From Desulfosediminicola flagellatus (GTDB lineage Bacteria; Desulfobacterota; Desulfobulbia; Desulfobulbales; Desulfocapsaceae), in assembly GCF_005116655.2 (NCBI RefSeq), contig NZ_CP050698.1, positions 2,572,501 to 2,636,500 on the forward strand: a stretch of DNA of 64,000 bases, given 5' to 3'. Positions within the stretch are counted from its first letter, which is position 1; every line of letters starts with the position of its first letter. Position numbers and translations under genes: made by a program. The notes under the pieces are model-generated. The model had not been told where the DNA came from, searched no databases, and saw nothing but the letters and a program-made list of their open reading frames with translations. Positions 62,844-64,000 of the stretch are shown in pieces.

Positions 62844-64000
62844 ATGGCTAAAGCAGATTCAAATATTGTTGTAGACCACGGAAAAAGCGCTTTGTCCGAT
62901 CTCTGGACCAAGGAGGATTACCTGGCAATCTGGCTTGGGTTTCTGGTCATTGCTGTTTGCCTTGTTGCCTATCTGGTATTTGGACCAAAGGCTGAATTTG
63001 CCATCAAGATCGAGGCAGCAAAACAGACCCAGATGACTGAGGCGGCTCGGGCCCCATTCAAAACCGTTGCATACTACAATGCCGCCGATGATCTTAAAAA
63101 ACTTAAAGCTTCAAGTGCCACCGGGTTTGGGAAATTTATATCGTACTGGACTAAAAAACCCGGGAGTTGGAAAAATAATCCATTTGACTCTCTTGTCTTT
63201 ACAGAAGCGCAGGCAACTGCGAAAAACACCAAGGCTATACCTGCCTACGAAGAAGCCAAGACTAACGCAGCGGCTATGCTGTCTGGTGCTTTAGCAGCAG
63301 AAGAGGCAGCGGCTACCGCACTTTTTAAAGATCAGGCATTAAATGAAACAGCCGAAGCGAAGATTGTCGACTGGCGTGCAGCTGCAAAAAAAGCGTCATC
63401 TGCAAAGAGCAAAACCACTAACAAAGCATTCAACCGTATTCCGTCGCTGATTGGCCTTTGTCTGTTTATGATAGTGTTTTTTGGTGTTGGCCTCAAAATG
63501 ATGGGCTACAGCATCGTCAGGTTCGGTAAGGGATTTGTCATTGTATTTCTGGTGGCAGTCATTGCCCACATGCTTGGTGGACAGGCGATTTCAAGACAAT
63601 ATGGTTTTGGCGCAGAGGCCTGGGGCGTTCTGCTTGGAATGATAATTGCCAACTCTATCGGAACCCCGAAATGGGTTCTGCCTTCCTGCCAGGTTGAATT
63701 CTTTATCAAAACCGGTCTTGTCCTGCTGGGTGCGGAAGTGTTATTCAGTAAGATTATGTCCATTGGTATCCCAGGGATTTTCGTCGCCTGGGTAGTTACC
63801 CCTGTTGTTCTGGTGTCGACATATATCTTTGGTCAGAAAGTCCTGAAAATTCCTTCCAAAACCCTGAACATTGTAATCTCCGCCGACATGTCTGTGTGTG
63901 GAACATCTGCTGCGATTGCCACTGCCGCCGCCTGTAGAGCTAAAAAGGAGGAACTCACCTTATCCATCGGTCTTTCTCTCGTCTTCACCGCTATAATGAT
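62844..64000 (+). CDS. YeiH-type putative sulfate exporter, 3' end outside window
   Basis: The frame is open from ATG 62844 (GGAGGA 7 nt upstream) to the window end, about 385 residues. A soluble, Ala-rich, coiled-coil-like segment (residues about 65-195, AAAMLSGALAAEEAAATALF) is inserted between the first TM helix and the multi-span core. The core is of the Cons_hypoth698/YeiH family: LGGQAISRQYGFGAEAWGVL, TGLVLLGAEVLFSKIM, SADMSVCGTSAAIATAAACR. These are annotated putative sulfate exporters; function not proven. The N-terminal insertion is longer than in YeiH. Confidence 0.8.
   Translation, partial: MAKADSNIVVDHGKSALSDLWTKEDYLAIWLGFLVIAVCLVAYLVFGPKAEFAIKIEAAKQTQMTEAARAPFKTVAYYNAADDLKKLKASSATGFGKFISYWTKKPGSWKNNPFDSLVFTEAQATAKNTKAIPAYEEAKTNAAAMLSGALAAEEAAATALFKDQALNETAEAKIVDWRAAAKKASSAKSKTTNKAFNRIPSLIGLCLFMIVFFGVGLKMMGYSIVRFGKGFVIVFLVAVIAHMLGGQAISRQYGFGAEAWGVLLGMIIANSIGTPKWVLPSCQVEFFIKTGLVLLGAEVLFSKIMSIGIPGIFVAWVVTPVVLVSTYIFGQKVLKIPSKTLNIVISADMSVCGTSAAIATAAACRAKKEELTLSIGLSLVFTAIM

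Noticed and set aside
1..64000. CRISPR arrays, tRNA or rRNA genes
   Set aside because: No regularly spaced short repeats and no recognisable tRNA cloverleaf or rRNA sequence were noticed on either strand.

Overview
The window reads as chromosomal DNA of an anaerobic, Gram-negative, amino-acid- and amine-using bacterium. My best guess is a sulfate-reducing Desulfobacterota member (Desulfobulbales-like). That is inference, from an adenosylcobalamin-dependent ethanolamine lyase with a TRAP importer, an Fe-S L-serine ammonia-lyase, a formate/nitrite-family channel, a YeiH-type putative sulfate exporter, a PEP-CTERM protein and a very large two-component sensor repertoire. No rRNA, tRNA, CRISPR array or replication origin was recognised.

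Layout. 1-4.7 kb: a decayed alcohol dehydrogenase scrap, a GntR/FCD regulator, then a saccharopine-dehydrogenase-like enzyme, an Asp/Glu racemase-like enzyme and an NhaC antiporter in one operon. 4.7-11.9 kb (minus): a complete oligopeptide/opine-type ABC importer with an MDR dehydrogenase and a MarR regulator. 12.3-15.2 kb: a 977-residue dCache-HAMP-GAF-HD-GYP sensor. 15.7-23.4 kb: GntR regulator convergent with an operon eutA, a fused eutB-eutC, dctP, dctQ, dctM, an ethanolamine-type lyase coupled to a TRAP importer without microcompartment genes. 23.8-24.9 kb: Old Yellow Enzyme. 25.7-29.4 kb: histidine kinase, stand-alone receiver, and a protein that fuses a receiver domain directly to an FNT channel. 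29.7-33.3 kb: SsuABC/TauABC-type ABC importer and a DMT exporter.

33.6-43.4 kb is a mobile patchwork: a 457-bp leader-like repeat, a cassette-like gene with an attC-like hairpin, REP-type Y1 transposase units (three near-identical copies), an intact IS21-family element with target duplication, an ORF-less group II intron and a PEP-CTERM gene. 43.6-49.5 kb returns to ordinary genes (UPF0270, map, ornithine cyclodeaminase family, GntR, L-serine ammonia-lyase, then a truncated homocysteine methyltransferase). At 49.5 kb the 457-bp repeat reappears and is followed by about 10.5 kb of small, AT-rich, all-plus-strand genes separated by imperfect hairpins. I interpret this as an integron-like cassette array lacking an integrase (CALIN). 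60.4-64 kb: TrmK-type methyltransferase, arginase-family hydrolase and a YeiH-type exporter running off the end.

Most notable: (1) a two-component system with no DNA-binding output whose only recognisable effector is a receiver-FNT channel fusion; (2) the cassette arrays that share a duplicated leader; (3) the EutB-EutC fusion linked to a TRAP transporter.
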